Shown: piece after piece, positions 28,109-37,425 of the stretch
Layout of the letters: each line of letters opens with the position of its first letter
How positions within the stretch are numbered: the first letter of the stretch is position 1
Source: Streptomyces spinoverrucosus
GTDB lineage: Bacteria; Actinomycetota; Actinomycetes; Streptomycetales; Streptomycetaceae
Direction: 5' to 3'
Assembly: GCF_015712165.1 (NCBI RefSeq)
Contig: NZ_JADPZX010000001.1
Coordinates: forward strand, 6,212,001 to 6,276,000
DNA: 64,000 nucleotides
Translations under genes and position numbers: made by a program
The notes under the pieces: generated by a model
The model's input: only the letters and a program-made list of their open reading frames with translations
Databases searched by the model: none
What the model was told of the DNA's origin: nothing

Positions 28109-28132
28109 AGCCCCGCCCTCCCGACCGGGGCT
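28109..28132. terminator. Stem-loop in the divergent region
   Basis: A 7 bp stem (AGCCCCG and CGGGGCT) with a 10-nt loop lies between two divergent starts, an odd place for a terminator. It might be a leader attenuator for the 28.2 kb operon or end an unseen small transcript. Confidence 0.4.
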
Positions 28133-28227
28133 CATTTGCCGTGCGTTCGGGCGGAGTTGACCACTCCGGGGGATGATGTTCCACGGGGTCACTGATGATC
28201 CTGCCCCCTTGAGCGGCAGGAGGGCCG

Positions 28228-29499
28228 TTGTCCGACGAACCGAGACTCACGATCCGCAGAACGACACACCGCCGTGTCCCGCTCCTTGTCCGCTGCGCGC
28301 TGCCGCTCGCCCTGGTCGGTCTGCTGTCCCTGCTGATCACCGGCAACGCGCTCCGGCCGTTCGAACGCATCACGGTGATCGAGTCGCGGATGGCGTCCAA
28401 GTCCGACTACTTCCGCGACCCCGAAGTGGAACGGCTGTTGCTCAAGCACGGCATCCGCGTGGACATCCGCCGCCTCGGCTCCCGGGGCATCGCCACACGC
28501 TCGCTGAAGGGCCTCGACGTCGTCTTCCCGTCCGGTCAGCCCGCGGCGAAGCTGATCCTGGACCGGCCGGACGACACCGGCCAGACGGTGCGCCCCTTCG
28601 TCTCCCCGCTGGCCCTCGGCAGCTTCCGCGACTACGCGGAGACGCTGGTGAAGGCGGGCGTGGCCACGCCGCAGCGGTCGACGAACGGCGATCCGACGCT
28701 CTACTACGACCTCGACATGGCGAAGTTCATGACCCTGCTCGACGGCGTGGACGAGCGGAACAACCCGAGCGACGGCGAGGGCACACAGGCCGACACCTGG
28801 AACGGCATCGGCTACGACGACGTGGCCGCCGGCGACCGCAGCAACAGCGGCAGCGTCCTGGTGCGCACGTCCAACGTCTGCGAGTCCAACTCCGCCGGCA
28901 CCTATCTGAGCCTGCTCGCCTTCGTCGCGAACGGTGAGAAGACGCCCGGCTCCAGCCACCCCAACGACCCGAAGCGGGCCGAGGAGGAAGTGGACCGGAT
29001 CTCCGCCGAGATCAAACCCCTCGTCACCCTGCAAGGCATGTGGGCCGACGAACAGGCCGACAGCTACTTCTCCGCCCTCGGCGAGTCCCTGGCGCCCGTC
29101 GCCCTGATCTACGAGCACCAGTTCCTGGCCCACCAGATAGCCCACCACGGCAAGAACGGCAAGCAGGACACCAGCCGCGTCCTGCTCTACCCCAAGCCGT
29201 TCGCGCTCACCGAGCCGCAGCTCATCTCCCTCAGCCCGCAGGGCGACCGGCTGGTCGAGCTGATCGAGGAGGACGCCGAACTGCGCCAGCGGGCCCTGGA
29301 GCTGGGGTTCCGTATCCGCGTCTCCGGCGAGGACGGCGCCAGCAAGGAACTGGACACATACCTGGACGACCACGGCATCCAGGTGCCGGTCCCCAACCGG
29401 AACCAGACCAAGGCGCTGGAACCCAGCCTGGACGTCCTCGACGACATCATCAACTACGTCGGCGACTGCCCGCCGCCCAACCTGGACGACACCGCATGA
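28228..29499 (+). CDS. Membrane-anchored substrate-binding-like protein (first gene of VWA operon)
   Basis: A 423-residue protein with a TTG start after GCAGGAGGG. One N-terminal membrane helix (about residues 20-40) is followed by a large extracytoplasmic region with the sense of a type 2 periplasmic-binding fold (ITVIESRMASKSDYF; GLDVVFPSGQPAAKLI). The stop overlaps the ATG of the VWA lipoprotein (ATGA). It is not part of an ABC transporter here. Function unknown; see the VWA operon finding. Confidence 0.75.
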   Translation: MSDEPRLTIRRTTHRRVPLLVRCALPLALVGLLSLLITGNALRPFERITVIESRMASKSDYFRDPEVERLLLKHGIRVDIRRLGSRGIATRSLKGLDVVFPSGQPAAKLILDRPDDTGQTVRPFVSPLALGSFRDYAETLVKAGVATPQRSTNGDPTLYYDLDMAKFMTLLDGVDERNNPSDGEGTQADTWNGIGYDDVAAGDRSNSGSVLVRTSNVCESNSAGTYLSLLAFVANGEKTPGSSHPNDPKRAEEEVDRISAEIKPLVTLQGMWADEQADSYFSALGESLAPVALIYEHQFLAHQIAHHGKNGKQDTSRVLLYPKPFALTEPQLISLSPQGDRLVELIEEDAELRQRALELGFRIRVSGEDGASKELDTYLDDHGIQVPVPNRNQTKALEPSLDVLDDIINYVGDCPPPNLDDTA

Positions 29500-31070
29500 C
29501 CAGGCTCGTACGCGCCCTGACGGCCTCGCTCACCCTGGCCCTCCTCGCCGGCCTGACCTCCTGCACGCAGGACCAGGACCCGGTCACCCTGCGGGTCCTC
29601 GCCAGCCCCGAACTCGCCGACCTGGCGCCGCTGCTGGACGAGCTGGAGGAGGACACGGGGGTCGAGCTGGAGATGGAGTACGAGGCCAACGCGGACCTCG
29701 AAGGGCAGTACCCGGGCGGCCCGGAGTACGACCTGGCGTGGCTCGCCTCCGACCGCTCCTTCCTGCTCCGCGTCCAGGACTCCGAGGGCCGGCTGACCCG
29801 GCCCGAGTCCACACCGATCATGCGCTCACCGGTCGTCGTCGGCCTCGAACCCGACGTCGCCGACAAGCTGAGCGCGGCCGTCCCCGAGGGCCGGATCTCG
29901 TGGGCGGACGTGGCGGACGCCGCCGCCGACGGCACCGTACGGTTCGGTATGGCCGACCCCCGGCGCAGCGACACCGGCCGCGCCGCACTCGTCGGCGTCG
30001 CCACCGCCGCCGCCGGCACCGGGCGCGCGCTGCGCGAGGAGGACGTCTCCTGCGACCGGCTGCGGGGCTTCCGCTCGGGCCAGACCCTCACCGCGGCCAG
30101 CTCCCGGGACCTGATCGACGCCTATCTGGGCAGGCCGGGCGAGACCAACGCGCTGATCGCGCACGAGGCGGAGCTGCTGTCGCTGAACGCCGGCGACCGG
30201 CGGGGCGAGCCCCTGCGGATCGTGCACCCCGACGACGGCATGGTGCTGTCCGACTTCCCGCTGCTGCTGCTCGACCAGGAGCAGCGGTCCGCGTACGGCA
30301 GGGTGGTGGACTGGCTGCTGGGCGCCGACACCCAGCGCGAGCTGATGGAGCGGACCTTCCGGCGCCCGGTCAACCAGGACGTGGAACCCTCCGAGCCGCT
30401 GCGCACGGACGTCGGCAACGCGCTGTCCTTCCCCGACAGCCTCTCCATCGTCGAGCGGCTGATCAGCGACTACGGTGACCCCCGGAGCCGCACCGCCGAC
30501 CAGGTCGTCTTCGTCCTCGACTTCTCGACGTCCATGCGCGGCGAGCGGATGGCCGACCTGCGCGCCGCCTTCGCCGGGCTGAGCGGCGCCGACGAGACCT
30601 CCACCGGCAAGTTCGCCCGCTTCTACCGGGGCGAGCGGCTCACCGTCGTCCGGTTCGGCGGCCGGGTACTGCAGGAGCGCACGGTGACCGTACGGGGCGA
30701 CGCGGACCTGCGGACCCTCAACCGGCTGGTCGCCGAGGGCGGTTACGACGACGCCACCGCCGTGTGGACCGCACTCGACCGGGGCTACCGCATCGCCACC
30801 GCCGCCGTACGCGAGGAACCCGCACGGCCCGTCGCGATCGTGCTGATGACCGACGGCGAGAACAACGCGGGCATCGGCTATGAGGAGTTCCTGCGCCGCC
30901 ACGGTGCCCTCGGCGGCGACGCGGAGGCGGTGCCCACCTTCCCCGTCCATTTCGGAGAGGCCGACGCGGCCGCCCTCAGGCGCGCCGCCGCCGCGACCGG
31001 CGGCCGCATGGTCGACGCCAACCTCTCCTCCCTCTCCGACGCGTTCAAGGAGATCCGTGGGTGTCATTGA
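29496..31070 (+). CDS. Lipoprotein with solute-binding-like and VWA domains
   Basis: A 524-residue protein. The signal ends in a lipobox LAGLTSC. Residues about 30-330 look like a type 2 solute-binding domain (TLRVLASPELADLAPLLDEL). The C-terminal von Willebrand A domain has a complete MIDAS: DFSTSM, a conserved Thr in TAVWTALDRG, and MTDGENN. VWA domains bind protein partners through a metal. Overlaps both neighbours (4 and 14 bp), so the three proteins are made together and probably form a surface complex. Confidence 0.85.
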   Translation: MTRLVRALTASLTLALLAGLTSCTQDQDPVTLRVLASPELADLAPLLDELEEDTGVELEMEYEANADLEGQYPGGPEYDLAWLASDRSFLLRVQDSEGRLTRPESTPIMRSPVVVGLEPDVADKLSAAVPEGRISWADVADAAADGTVRFGMADPRRSDTGRAALVGVATAAAGTGRALREEDVSCDRLRGFRSGQTLTAASSRDLIDAYLGRPGETNALIAHEAELLSLNAGDRRGEPLRIVHPDDGMVLSDFPLLLLDQEQRSAYGRVVDWLLGADTQRELMERTFRRPVNQDVEPSEPLRTDVGNALSFPDSLSIVERLISDYGDPRSRTADQVVFVLDFSTSMRGERMADLRAAFAGLSGADETSTGKFARFYRGERLTVVRFGGRVLQERTVTVRGDADLRTLNRLVAEGGYDDATAVWTALDRGYRIATAAVREEPARPVAIVLMTDGENNAGIGYEEFLRRHGALGGDAEAVPTFPVHFGEADAAALRRAAAATGGRMVDANLSSLSDAFKEIRGCH

Positions 31071-31833
31071 TGGTCAGTGGTGGGGCCTGTGGTGGCCGTG
31101 GCTGCTCGTCTGGGCCGCCACGGCGGCGTGCTTCGGCATCGTCCTCGGGTTCGGGTGGCGGCGCCTGCGCAGCCGGCGCGGGCCGGGCGGCGGGACGCAC
31201 CTCGACATGTGCTTCTACCTGCACAAGCAGCAGGTCATGGACATCTACGAGGTCGGCGGCTTCACCAAGTCCCTGACCCAGGAGGTCGCCGACCGGCTCC
31301 AGGTCACCAACGACTACGGGCTGCGGGGCAGGCTGTTCTTCTGGATGGGCAGGGCGAACCGGGGCGTCACCAAGGAGCGGGTCACGACCTACCTCCAGGA
31401 GAGCACCCCCATGAACGTGATCGGTGTGCTCATGGACGCCATGCGCAAGGAGGACAAGGTGGTGGACGTCGACCTCGTCGACGGCGAACTCGAGGTCAAC
31501 CAGGAGTTCACCGAGCGGCTGGGCGGCAGATACCCCGACGGCCAGGTGCCCCTGAGCGCCCTGCGGCGGCTGGAGGCGTACGTCTCCGTCAGCGGTGACT
31601 TCACCGCGGCACGACTGCCCAACGGCGACGTGCAGCTGCGCGCCCGGTACGGCACCGGCGAGCCGGCCGCACACGTGGAGATCATCTGCGACGAGACCGA
31701 GGGCCGTGGTGACTTCCGCAAGGAGCGCTACTACCGGGGGAAGAAGATCGCGGCCCGCTGCCTGGGCCGGGTACAGGGCTGGGACGAGCAGACAGGCGAA
31801 CTCACCCTCGACCCACTCGCCATCTTCCAGTGA
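31057..31833 (+). CDS. Membrane-anchored protein of unknown function, VWA-operon partner
   Basis: A 258-residue protein from a GTG within the VWA gene's end. One N-terminal helix (WWPWLLVWAATAACFGIVLG) is followed by a basic stretch and a domain beginning HLDMCFYLHKQQVMDIYEV. With the helix oriented by the positive-inside rule (RRLRSRR after the helix) the soluble domain should be cytoplasmic, linking the surface VWA lipoprotein to the inside. The family was not recognised; the YLHKQQVMDIYE start loosely recalls DUF6414-like proteins. Its stop is 4 bp from the convergent LLM oxidoreductase. Confidence 0.72.
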   Translation: MGVIDGQWWGLWWPWLLVWAATAACFGIVLGFGWRRLRSRRGPGGGTHLDMCFYLHKQQVMDIYEVGGFTKSLTQEVADRLQVTNDYGLRGRLFFWMGRANRGVTKERVTTYLQESTPMNVIGVLMDAMRKEDKVVDVDLVDGELEVNQEFTERLGGRYPDGQVPLSALRRLEAYVSVSGDFTAARLPNGDVQLRARYGTGEPAAHVEIICDETEGRGDFRKERYYRGKKIAARCLGRVQGWDEQTGELTLDPLAIFQ

Positions 31834-31837
31834 CCGT

Positions 31838-32854
31838 CTAGGAGTTGAGCTCGGCCAGCACGCGCAGGGTGTGCGGGTCCGGGGCCAGCACCAGCAGGTC
31901 GGTCACCGGGCCCTTGCGCCACAACTGAAGCCGCCGCGCGATGCGTTCGCGCGGGCCGACGAGGGAGATCTCGTCGGCGAACGCGTCCGGCACCGCCCGC
32001 ACGGCCTCCTCCCGCCGCCCGGCGATGAACAGCTCCTGGATCCGCCGGGCCTCCTCCTCGTACCCCATGCGCGCCATCAGCTCGGCGTGGAAGTTGCGCC
32101 GGGCGTGCCCCATGCCGCCAATGTAGAAGCCGAGCATCGCCTTGACCGGCAGCAGCCCCTCGGCGACGTCCCGGCAGACCCGAGCCTGGGCCATGGGGGC
32201 GACGAGGAAGCCCTCGGGAGCGCCCGCGAGGCACGGCTCGTACACGTCGGTGCGCAGCGGCGACCAGTACAGCGGCAGCCAGCCGTCGGCGATGCGGGCG
32301 GTCTGCGCGATGTTCTTCGGGCCCTCCGCGCCTAGCAGGACGGGCAGGTCGGCGCGCAGCGGGTGGGTGATCGGCTTCAGGGGGCGGCCGAGTCCGGTGC
32401 CGTCCGCGCCCCGGTACGGGTGGGAGTGGAACCGCCCGTCGAGTTGGACGGGGGCCTGCCGTTGGAGGACCTGCCGTACGACGTCGACGTACTCCCGGGT
32501 CGCGGTCAGCGGCGAGGACGGGAACGGCCGCCCGTACCAGCCCTCCACCACCTGCGGCCCCGACAGCCCCAGCCCCAGCATCATCCGCCCGCCGGAGAGG
32601 TGGTCGAGGGTGAGGGCGTGCATGGCGGTGGTCGTGGGGGAGCGGGCGGCCATCTGGGCAACGGCCGTGCCGAGCCTGATCGTTGACGTGTGGGCCGCGA
32701 TCCAGGTCAGCGGCGTGAAGGCGTCCGAGCCCCACGACTCGGCGGTCCACACGGAGTCGTACCCGAGCCGCTCGGCCTCCCGCGCGAGCGCCACGTGGTC
32801 GGGGGAGGGGCCGCGGCCCCAGTAGCCGAGCGCGAGACCGAGTCGCATACCCAC
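31838..32854 (-). CDS. LLM-class F420-dependent oxidoreductase
   Basis: A 338-residue luciferase-like TIM-barrel protein (LGLALGYWG at the N-terminus, then HTSTIRLGTAVAQMAARSPTTTAMHALTLDHLSGGRMMLGLGLSGP), the usual layout of F420-dependent LLM enzymes of actinomycetes, some of which occur in lipid and sterol degradation loci. It is preceded by the perfect palindrome CTGACG-GTG-CGTCAG 8 bp upstream of the start. Confidence 0.9.
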   Translation of the reverse strand: MGMRLGLALGYWGRGPSPDHVALAREAERLGYDSVWTAESWGSDAFTPLTWIAAHTSTIRLGTAVAQMAARSPTTTAMHALTLDHLSGGRMMLGLGLSGPQVVEGWYGRPFPSSPLTATREYVDVVRQVLQRQAPVQLDGRFHSHPYRGADGTGLGRPLKPITHPLRADLPVLLGAEGPKNIAQTARIADGWLPLYWSPLRTDVYEPCLAGAPEGFLVAPMAQARVCRDVAEGLLPVKAMLGFYIGGMGHARRNFHAELMARMGYEEEARRIQELFIAGRREEAVRAVPDAFADEISLVGPRERIARRLQLWRKGPVTDLLVLAPDPHTLRVLAELNS

Positions 32855-32861
32855 TCCTTTC

Positions 32862-32876
32862 CTGACGGTGCGTCAG
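32862..32876. promoter_or_regulatory. Palindrome CTGACG-N3-CGTCAG before the LLM oxidoreductase
   Basis: A perfect 6 bp inverted repeat with spacer GTG, close to the gene start where a repressor would act. The same architecture recurs at 45014-45028 and, with one mismatch, at 41846-41860. Confidence 0.5.
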
Positions 32877-32952
32877 TCGTAGGACGAGCTGCGACTGTAC
32901 GACAACGGCCCCCCGCCGGGAAGGGCGAGGGGCCGTACGTACGGCGGGCGGG

Positions 32953-33756
32953 TCAGCCGCGCTGGATACCGCTCGTGTCCTGCAACACACCCCGGCGGCC
33001 GTCCTGCGTCTGCGCGACCAGCGCCGGACCGCGCTGCTCGACGGCCAGGTACCAGGTGCCCGGCGCCAGCTCGGCGATCGGGGTCGGCGAGCCGTCCTCC
33101 GCGAACAGCGGGCGCGGCACCGGCACCGCGAACCAGAACGGGGAGAAGTCCCCGGCCGGCGGCTGCGGCTGGCCGTAGGGCTGACCGGGCTGGCCCGGCT
33201 GCGGCTGGCCGTATCCGGCGGGCTGCTGGGCGCCGGGGTAGCCGTAACCGCCCTGCGGCTGGCCGCCGTAGGGCTGGGGGGCGGCGGGACGGGGGGCCGG
33301 GATGAGGGCGCCCTTGAGGGCGGGGACCAGCGGGGTGGCGACGGCGGCCGCGGCCATGACGAGGGTGGCGACGAGGGCGAGGATCAGACCGATGCCGGCG
33401 TCGGGGCCGTCGGAGGAGTCACCGCCGAAGTTGTTGGCGGCGCTCGCCGGATCGAAGACGTTGCCGAGCGCGCTCCACGCGGCGAACACCGTGAAGGCGA
33501 CGCCGAACTGACCGAGGTCGAGGCCCGCGACCTTCGGGGCCTGCGGCAGCCCGCGGCCGACGATGACGAGTGCGGCGCCGATGACTCCCGCCAGCACGAC
33601 GCTCATCAGCACCGGGCCGCTGCCCCACAGGCTGGGCATGTCCAGGCCCTCCGGCGCGCCGTCGGACGAGTAGAAGTCGAGGAACGACGCGATCAACAGC
33701 AACACCGCTGCTCCGATCACCACGCCGTCGCCTCGAGTGAGGGAGCGGATATTCAC
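32953..33756 (-). CDS. DUF5336-type membrane protein with PQG-rich linker
   Basis: A 267-residue protein. Four hydrophobic helices occupy the first 155 residues, followed by a Pro/Gln/Gly/Tyr-rich low-complexity segment (PQPYGGQPQGGYGYPGAQQ) and a compact C-terminal domain of about 65 residues (FSPFWFAVPVPRPLFAEDGS; GTWYLAVEQRGPALVAQTQDG). It resembles the 34 kDa antigenic/DUF5336 family. Function unknown, presumably envelope. GTG start. Confidence 0.78.
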   Translation of the reverse strand: MNIRSLTRGDGVVIGAAVLLLIASFLDFYSSDGAPEGLDMPSLWGSGPVLMSVVLAGVIGAALVIVGRGLPQAPKVAGLDLGQFGVAFTVFAAWSALGNVFDPASAANNFGGDSSDGPDAGIGLILALVATLVMAAAAVATPLVPALKGALIPAPRPAAPQPYGGQPQGGYGYPGAQQPAGYGQPQPGQPGQPYGQPQPPAGDFSPFWFAVPVPRPLFAEDGSPTPIAELAPGTWYLAVEQRGPALVAQTQDGRRGVLQDTSGIQRG

Positions 33757-33912
33757 TTCAGGTCCTTCGTAGGTCGTCTCGTCGTCGGTAGAGGCGTCGC
33801 TGTCACCATCGCCGTAAGACGCCGGTGCGAAGCGCGGGGGTGGCCCCTCATCGTAGAGATGACACTATCGTCCGTCCGAACGACCTGTCCGCCGGGATGA
33901 TCGCACCGATCA
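33757..33912. promoter_or_regulatory. 156 bp intergenic region, presumed promoter of the DUF5336 gene
   Basis: No gene. It lies between the start of the DUF5336 gene and the stop of the amidase gene, both on the minus strand. It is noticeably less GC-rich around 33850-33875 (TCATCGTAGAGATGACACTA). No clear operator. Confidence 0.4.
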
Positions 33913-34881
33913 CTACCCGCGCAGGAAACTCACGATTCCATCAGAGATCCCTTGCGCCGCCTTCTGCCGCCAGGCTCCGCTGATCAGCAGTGCCGCGTCC
34001 TTGCTATCGCGCATGTTGCCGCACTCGATGAACACCTTCGGAACCGTTGACAGATTGAGACCGCCCAGGTCCTTACGCGTGACGAGACCGGTGCCGCCCC
34101 CGACGTAGTTGGCGGGCCCGCTGCCGGTGGCGCGGACGAAACTGCCCGCGATGCGCTCGCCGAGTTCGCGCGACGGCGCGACGATCGGCCGGGTGTCGGC
34201 GGCGCCCGCGTGTACCGACGCGGGGAGGATGACATGGAACCCGCGGTTCCCGGACCCGACGCCGTCCGCGTGGATGGACACGACCGCGTCGGCCTTCGCC
34301 TCGTTGCCGATCCGCGCCCGCTCGTCGATGCACGGCCCGTACGTCCGGTCGCCGTTCTGCGTCAGCTTCACGGTGGCGCCCTGCTCCTGCAGGATCGTGC
34401 GCAGTCGGCGGGCGACGTCGAGGGTGAACTCGGCTTCCGTGTAGCCCGCGTTGGTCGCCGTGCCGGTCGTGTCGCATTCCTTCCAGTTCGTCCCGATGTC
34501 CACCTTCTGGTTGATCTCGGTGCTGTGCTGGAAGTTGCGCGGATTGTGACCGGGGTCGATGACGACGACCTTGCCCTTGAGCGAGCCCGCGTCGGTGGCG
34601 GCGGGCGCGGGCTTGTTGCCGGTGGACGTGGGGCTCGCGCTCGACGGGGAGGCGGGGGAGGCGGGGGACGCGGGCGACGGGGACGACTGGATCGTCGAGG
34701 GCGCCTTGGCCTCCGTACGACCCGACCCCGGTCCGCCGGTGTCACCCACCGCCTCGTAGACCAGCCAGCCGAGCAGTGCGCCGGGCACCAGGGCCGCGAC
34801 GGCGACAGTCATGGCCCCGCGGCGAGGGCGGCGGGGCGCGGGCGAATCGAACTCCGGACCTGTGTACGACACGTCTGTCAC
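33913..34881 (-). CDS. N-acetylmuramoyl-L-alanine amidase (Amidase_3), membrane-anchored
   Basis: A 322-residue protein. The N-terminal anchor helix is AMTVAVAALVPGALLGWLVY, followed by a Ser/Pro/Ala-rich stalk with SP(A)SP repeats. The catalytic Amidase_3 domain holds the zinc ligands: VVIDPGHNPRN (His), an EFTLDVARRL helix (Glu supplied nearby), VVSIHADG (His), and the catalytic Glu in VFIECGNMRD. It cleaves the amide between MurNAc and the stem peptide. Start: GTG at 34881, with a second GTG three codons later equally possible. Confidence 0.9.
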   Translation of the reverse strand: MTDVSYTGPEFDSPAPRRPRRGAMTVAVAALVPGALLGWLVYEAVGDTGGPGSGRTEAKAPSTIQSSPSPASPASPASPSSASPTSTGNKPAPAATDAGSLKGKVVVIDPGHNPRNFQHSTEINQKVDIGTNWKECDTTGTATNAGYTEAEFTLDVARRLRTILQEQGATVKLTQNGDRTYGPCIDERARIGNEAKADAVVSIHADGVGSGNRGFHVILPASVHAGAADTRPIVAPSRELGERIAGSFVRATGSGPANYVGGGTGLVTRKDLGGLNLSTVPKVFIECGNMRDSKDAALLISGAWRQKAAQGISDGIVSFLRG

Positions 34882-34939
34882 CCTAGCCGCCGGGACGGCG
34901 ACACCTGGATTTGTGTACGTCTCAATGGGTGGCGGCGTG

Positions 34940-35590
34940 TCAGATCCCGGCGCCGGTGCGGCGCAGCACCCGCAGTGAGTCCGTCGCCGAGACCTCCGTG
35001 AAGGCGCCCGAGGAGAGGGCGCGGAGGTAGACGCGGTACGGGGCCTGGCCGGTGAACTCGTCCACCGGGTCCGGGAACACGTCGTGGATGACGAGCAGGC
35101 CGCCGTCCGCCACATGGGGCGCCCAGCCCTCGTAGTCGGCGGTGGCGTGTTCGTCGGTGTGGCCGCCGTCGATGAACACCAGCCCGAGGGGGGCCTGCCA
35201 GATCTTCGCCACTTGCGGGGAGCGGCCGACCAACGCCACCACGTGCTCCTCGAGGCCCGCCCGGTGCAGGGTGCGGCGGAAGGCGGGCAGGGTGTCCATC
35301 AGGCCGATCTCGGGGTCGACCGTCTCCGGGTCGTGGTAGTCCCAGCCCGGCTGCTGCTCCTCGCTGCCCCGGTGGTGGTCGACGGTGAGCGCGGTGACAC
35401 CGGCCGCGCGGGCCGCGTCGGCGAGCAGGATCGTGGAGCGCCCGCAGTACGTGCCGACCTCCAGCAGCGGCAGCCCGAGCCGCCCGGCCTCGACGGCCGC
35501 CGCGTACAGGGCCAGCCCCTCCCCGGTGGGCATGAACCCCTTCGCCGCCTCGAACGCGGCCAGGATCTCGGGCTTGGGGGCCGGGGTCAT
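34940..35590 (-). CDS. Class I SAM-dependent methyltransferase (Methyltransf_24 type)
   Basis: A 216-residue protein. The SAM motif is LLEVGTYCGRSTILLADAA, followed by the acidic VDHH and the metal/substrate motif GLVFIDGGHTDEHATADY. This pattern is like small-molecule or sugar O-methyltransferases of the TylF/Methyltransf_24 kind. The ATG at 35590 was chosen over the long open frame upstream. Substrate unknown. Confidence 0.85.
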   Translation of the reverse strand: MTPAPKPEILAAFEAAKGFMPTGEGLALYAAAVEAGRLGLPLLEVGTYCGRSTILLADAARAAGVTALTVDHHRGSEEQQPGWDYHDPETVDPEIGLMDTLPAFRRTLHRAGLEEHVVALVGRSPQVAKIWQAPLGLVFIDGGHTDEHATADYEGWAPHVADGGLLVIHDVFPDPVDEFTGQAPYRVYLRALSSGAFTEVSATDSLRVLRRTGAGI

Positions 35591-35691
35591 GGGCAGGGGC
35601 CTTCCGGTCGTACGTGTCTCTGGGCGCCCCATGCTGCCGCACCCCCGGTCGATGCGGTGACCAGGGGTGCGGAGACGGGTGCCGAGGCGGC

Positions 35692-37425
35692 TCAGGCCGT
35701 GACCGCCTCGCCGGGCAGGGAGAGGTCGAGGTCGATCGGGTGGGCGTCGCCGGAGTGGGTCGCGGACAGGGCGCTCGGGGCGTGGCCGGTGGCCTGGGCG
35801 GCGAGGACGTAGGAGCCCTCGGCGGGGACGGTGAGCGCGTAGCCGCCGTCCTCGGCGGAGACGGTCGCGCCCGCGTGCCGGCCCCGGCGGTCGATCAGCG
35901 TGACCTTGGCGCGGGCGACCGGCGTGCCGTCGGCGGCCAGGACCCGGCCGCGGAAGCCGCCCAGCGTCTCGATCGCGCGCTGGAGGTTCGCGTCCTCCTC
36001 GCTGCTCGCCCGCAGCTGCGGCGCGCGGTTCGGCTTCGGCAGGAACAGGGCCATCAGCAGGCCGATGGCCACGGCGCCCGTGGCGATCAGGAAGGAGACC
36101 CGGAAGCCGTGCATGGTCGGGACGGCGACGCCGTTCACGTTGTTCGCGGTGTTGGCGAGCACCATGCCGATCACGGCACTCGACACCGACGTACCGATGG
36201 AACGCATCAAGGTGTTCAAGCCGTTGGCCGCACCCGTCTCCGACGCCGGGACAGCGCCCACGATCAGCGCGGGCAGGGACGAGTACGCGAGGCCGATGCC
36301 CGCGCCCAGGACGATCGCGATGACCAGGGACTGCCAGGCGGCGCTCATCAGGCCGAGGCCGGCGCCGTAGCCGATTCCGATGATCAGCATGCCGATGATG
36401 AGGGTGACCTTGGGGCCGTACTGCGCCGACAGACGGGCGTAGACGGGGGCCGTGAACATCATCGTCAGGCCCAGCGGAGCGACGAGCAGACCCGCCACGA
36501 CCATCGACTGGCCGAGGCCGTAGCCGGTCGCGGTGGGCAGCTGGAGCAGCTGGGGCAAGACGAGGGAGACGACGTAGAAGGAGACACCGACCATGATCGA
36601 CGCGAGGTTGGTGAACAGCACGGCCGGGCGGGCGGTGGTGCGCAGGTCGACGAGGGGGGCGGCGGTGCGCAGCTCGTAGACGCCCCAGAGGACGAGTACG
36701 ACGGCGGCCGCGCCGAACAGGCCCAGTGTGGTGCCGGACGTCCAGCCCCAGTCGCTGCCCTTGGTGATGGGGAGGAGGAAGAGGACCAGACCGGCGGACA
36801 GGCCGAGCGCCCCCGGCAGGTCGAAGCCGCCCTCCGCGCGCATCGGGGACTCCGGTACGACGAGCAGGGTGAGGGCGATGGCGAGGACGCCGAGGCCGGC
36901 GGCGCCGTAGAAGAGGACGTGCCAGTCGGTGTTCTGGGCCACCAGGGCCGCCGCGGGCAGCGCGAGGCCGCCGCCGACGCCGATCGAGGAGCTCATCAGC
37001 GCCATCGCCGAGCCGAGCCGCTCGCGGGGCAGCATGTCGCGCATCAGGCCGATGCCGAGCGGGATCGCGCCCATCGCGAAGCCCTGGAGCGTACGGCCGA
37101 CGATCATCGGGAGCAGTGCGCTGGTGAACGCGCTGACCAGCGCGCCGACCACCATCACCGCCAGGCTCACGACCAGCATGCGCCGCTTTCCGTACAGGTC
37201 GCCGAGCCGGCCCATGATCGGGGTGGCCACGGCGCCCGAGAGCAGGGTTGAGGTCAGGACCCAGGTGGCGTTGCTGGGGGAGGTGTCCAGCAGCTGCGGC
37301 AGGTCCTTGATGACCGGGACGAGCAGGGTCTGCATCACCGCGACAACGATGCCCGCGAAGGCGAGCACCGGGACGACGGCTCCGCTCGCTCTTCCGGTGG
37401 GCCGGTCGGTCGTCGTGAGCGTCAT
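35692..37425 (-). CDS. MFS (DHA2-type) transporter with C-terminal carboxypeptidase-regulatory-like domain
   Basis: A 577-residue protein. The N-terminal about 480 residues are a 14-helix drug:H+ antiporter (motif A GRLGDLYGKRRMLV; SALLPMIVGRTLQGFAMG). It continues into about 95 residues with LGGFRGRVLAADGTPVARAKVTLIDRRGRHAGATVSAEDGGYALTVPA, the beta-sandwich signature of carboxypeptidase-regulatory-like/CarboxypepD_reg domains. Such domains are normally extracytoplasmic adhesive modules and are rarely fused to an MFS pump. GGAGG precedes the ATG. Confidence 0.9.
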   Translation of the reverse strand: MTLTTTDRPTGRASGAVVPVLAFAGIVVAVMQTLLVPVIKDLPQLLDTSPSNATWVLTSTLLSGAVATPIMGRLGDLYGKRRMLVVSLAVMVVGALVSAFTSALLPMIVGRTLQGFAMGAIPLGIGLMRDMLPRERLGSAMALMSSSIGVGGGLALPAAALVAQNTDWHVLFYGAAGLGVLAIALTLLVVPESPMRAEGGFDLPGALGLSAGLVLFLLPITKGSDWGWTSGTTLGLFGAAAVVLVLWGVYELRTAAPLVDLRTTARPAVLFTNLASIMVGVSFYVVSLVLPQLLQLPTATGYGLGQSMVVAGLLVAPLGLTMMFTAPVYARLSAQYGPKVTLIIGMLIIGIGYGAGLGLMSAAWQSLVIAIVLGAGIGLAYSSLPALIVGAVPASETGAANGLNTLMRSIGTSVSSAVIGMVLANTANNVNGVAVPTMHGFRVSFLIATGAVAIGLLMALFLPKPNRAPQLRASSEEDANLQRAIETLGGFRGRVLAADGTPVARAKVTLIDRRGRHAGATVSAEDGGYALTVPAEGSYVLAAQATGHAPSALSATHSGDAHPIDLDLSLPGEAVTA

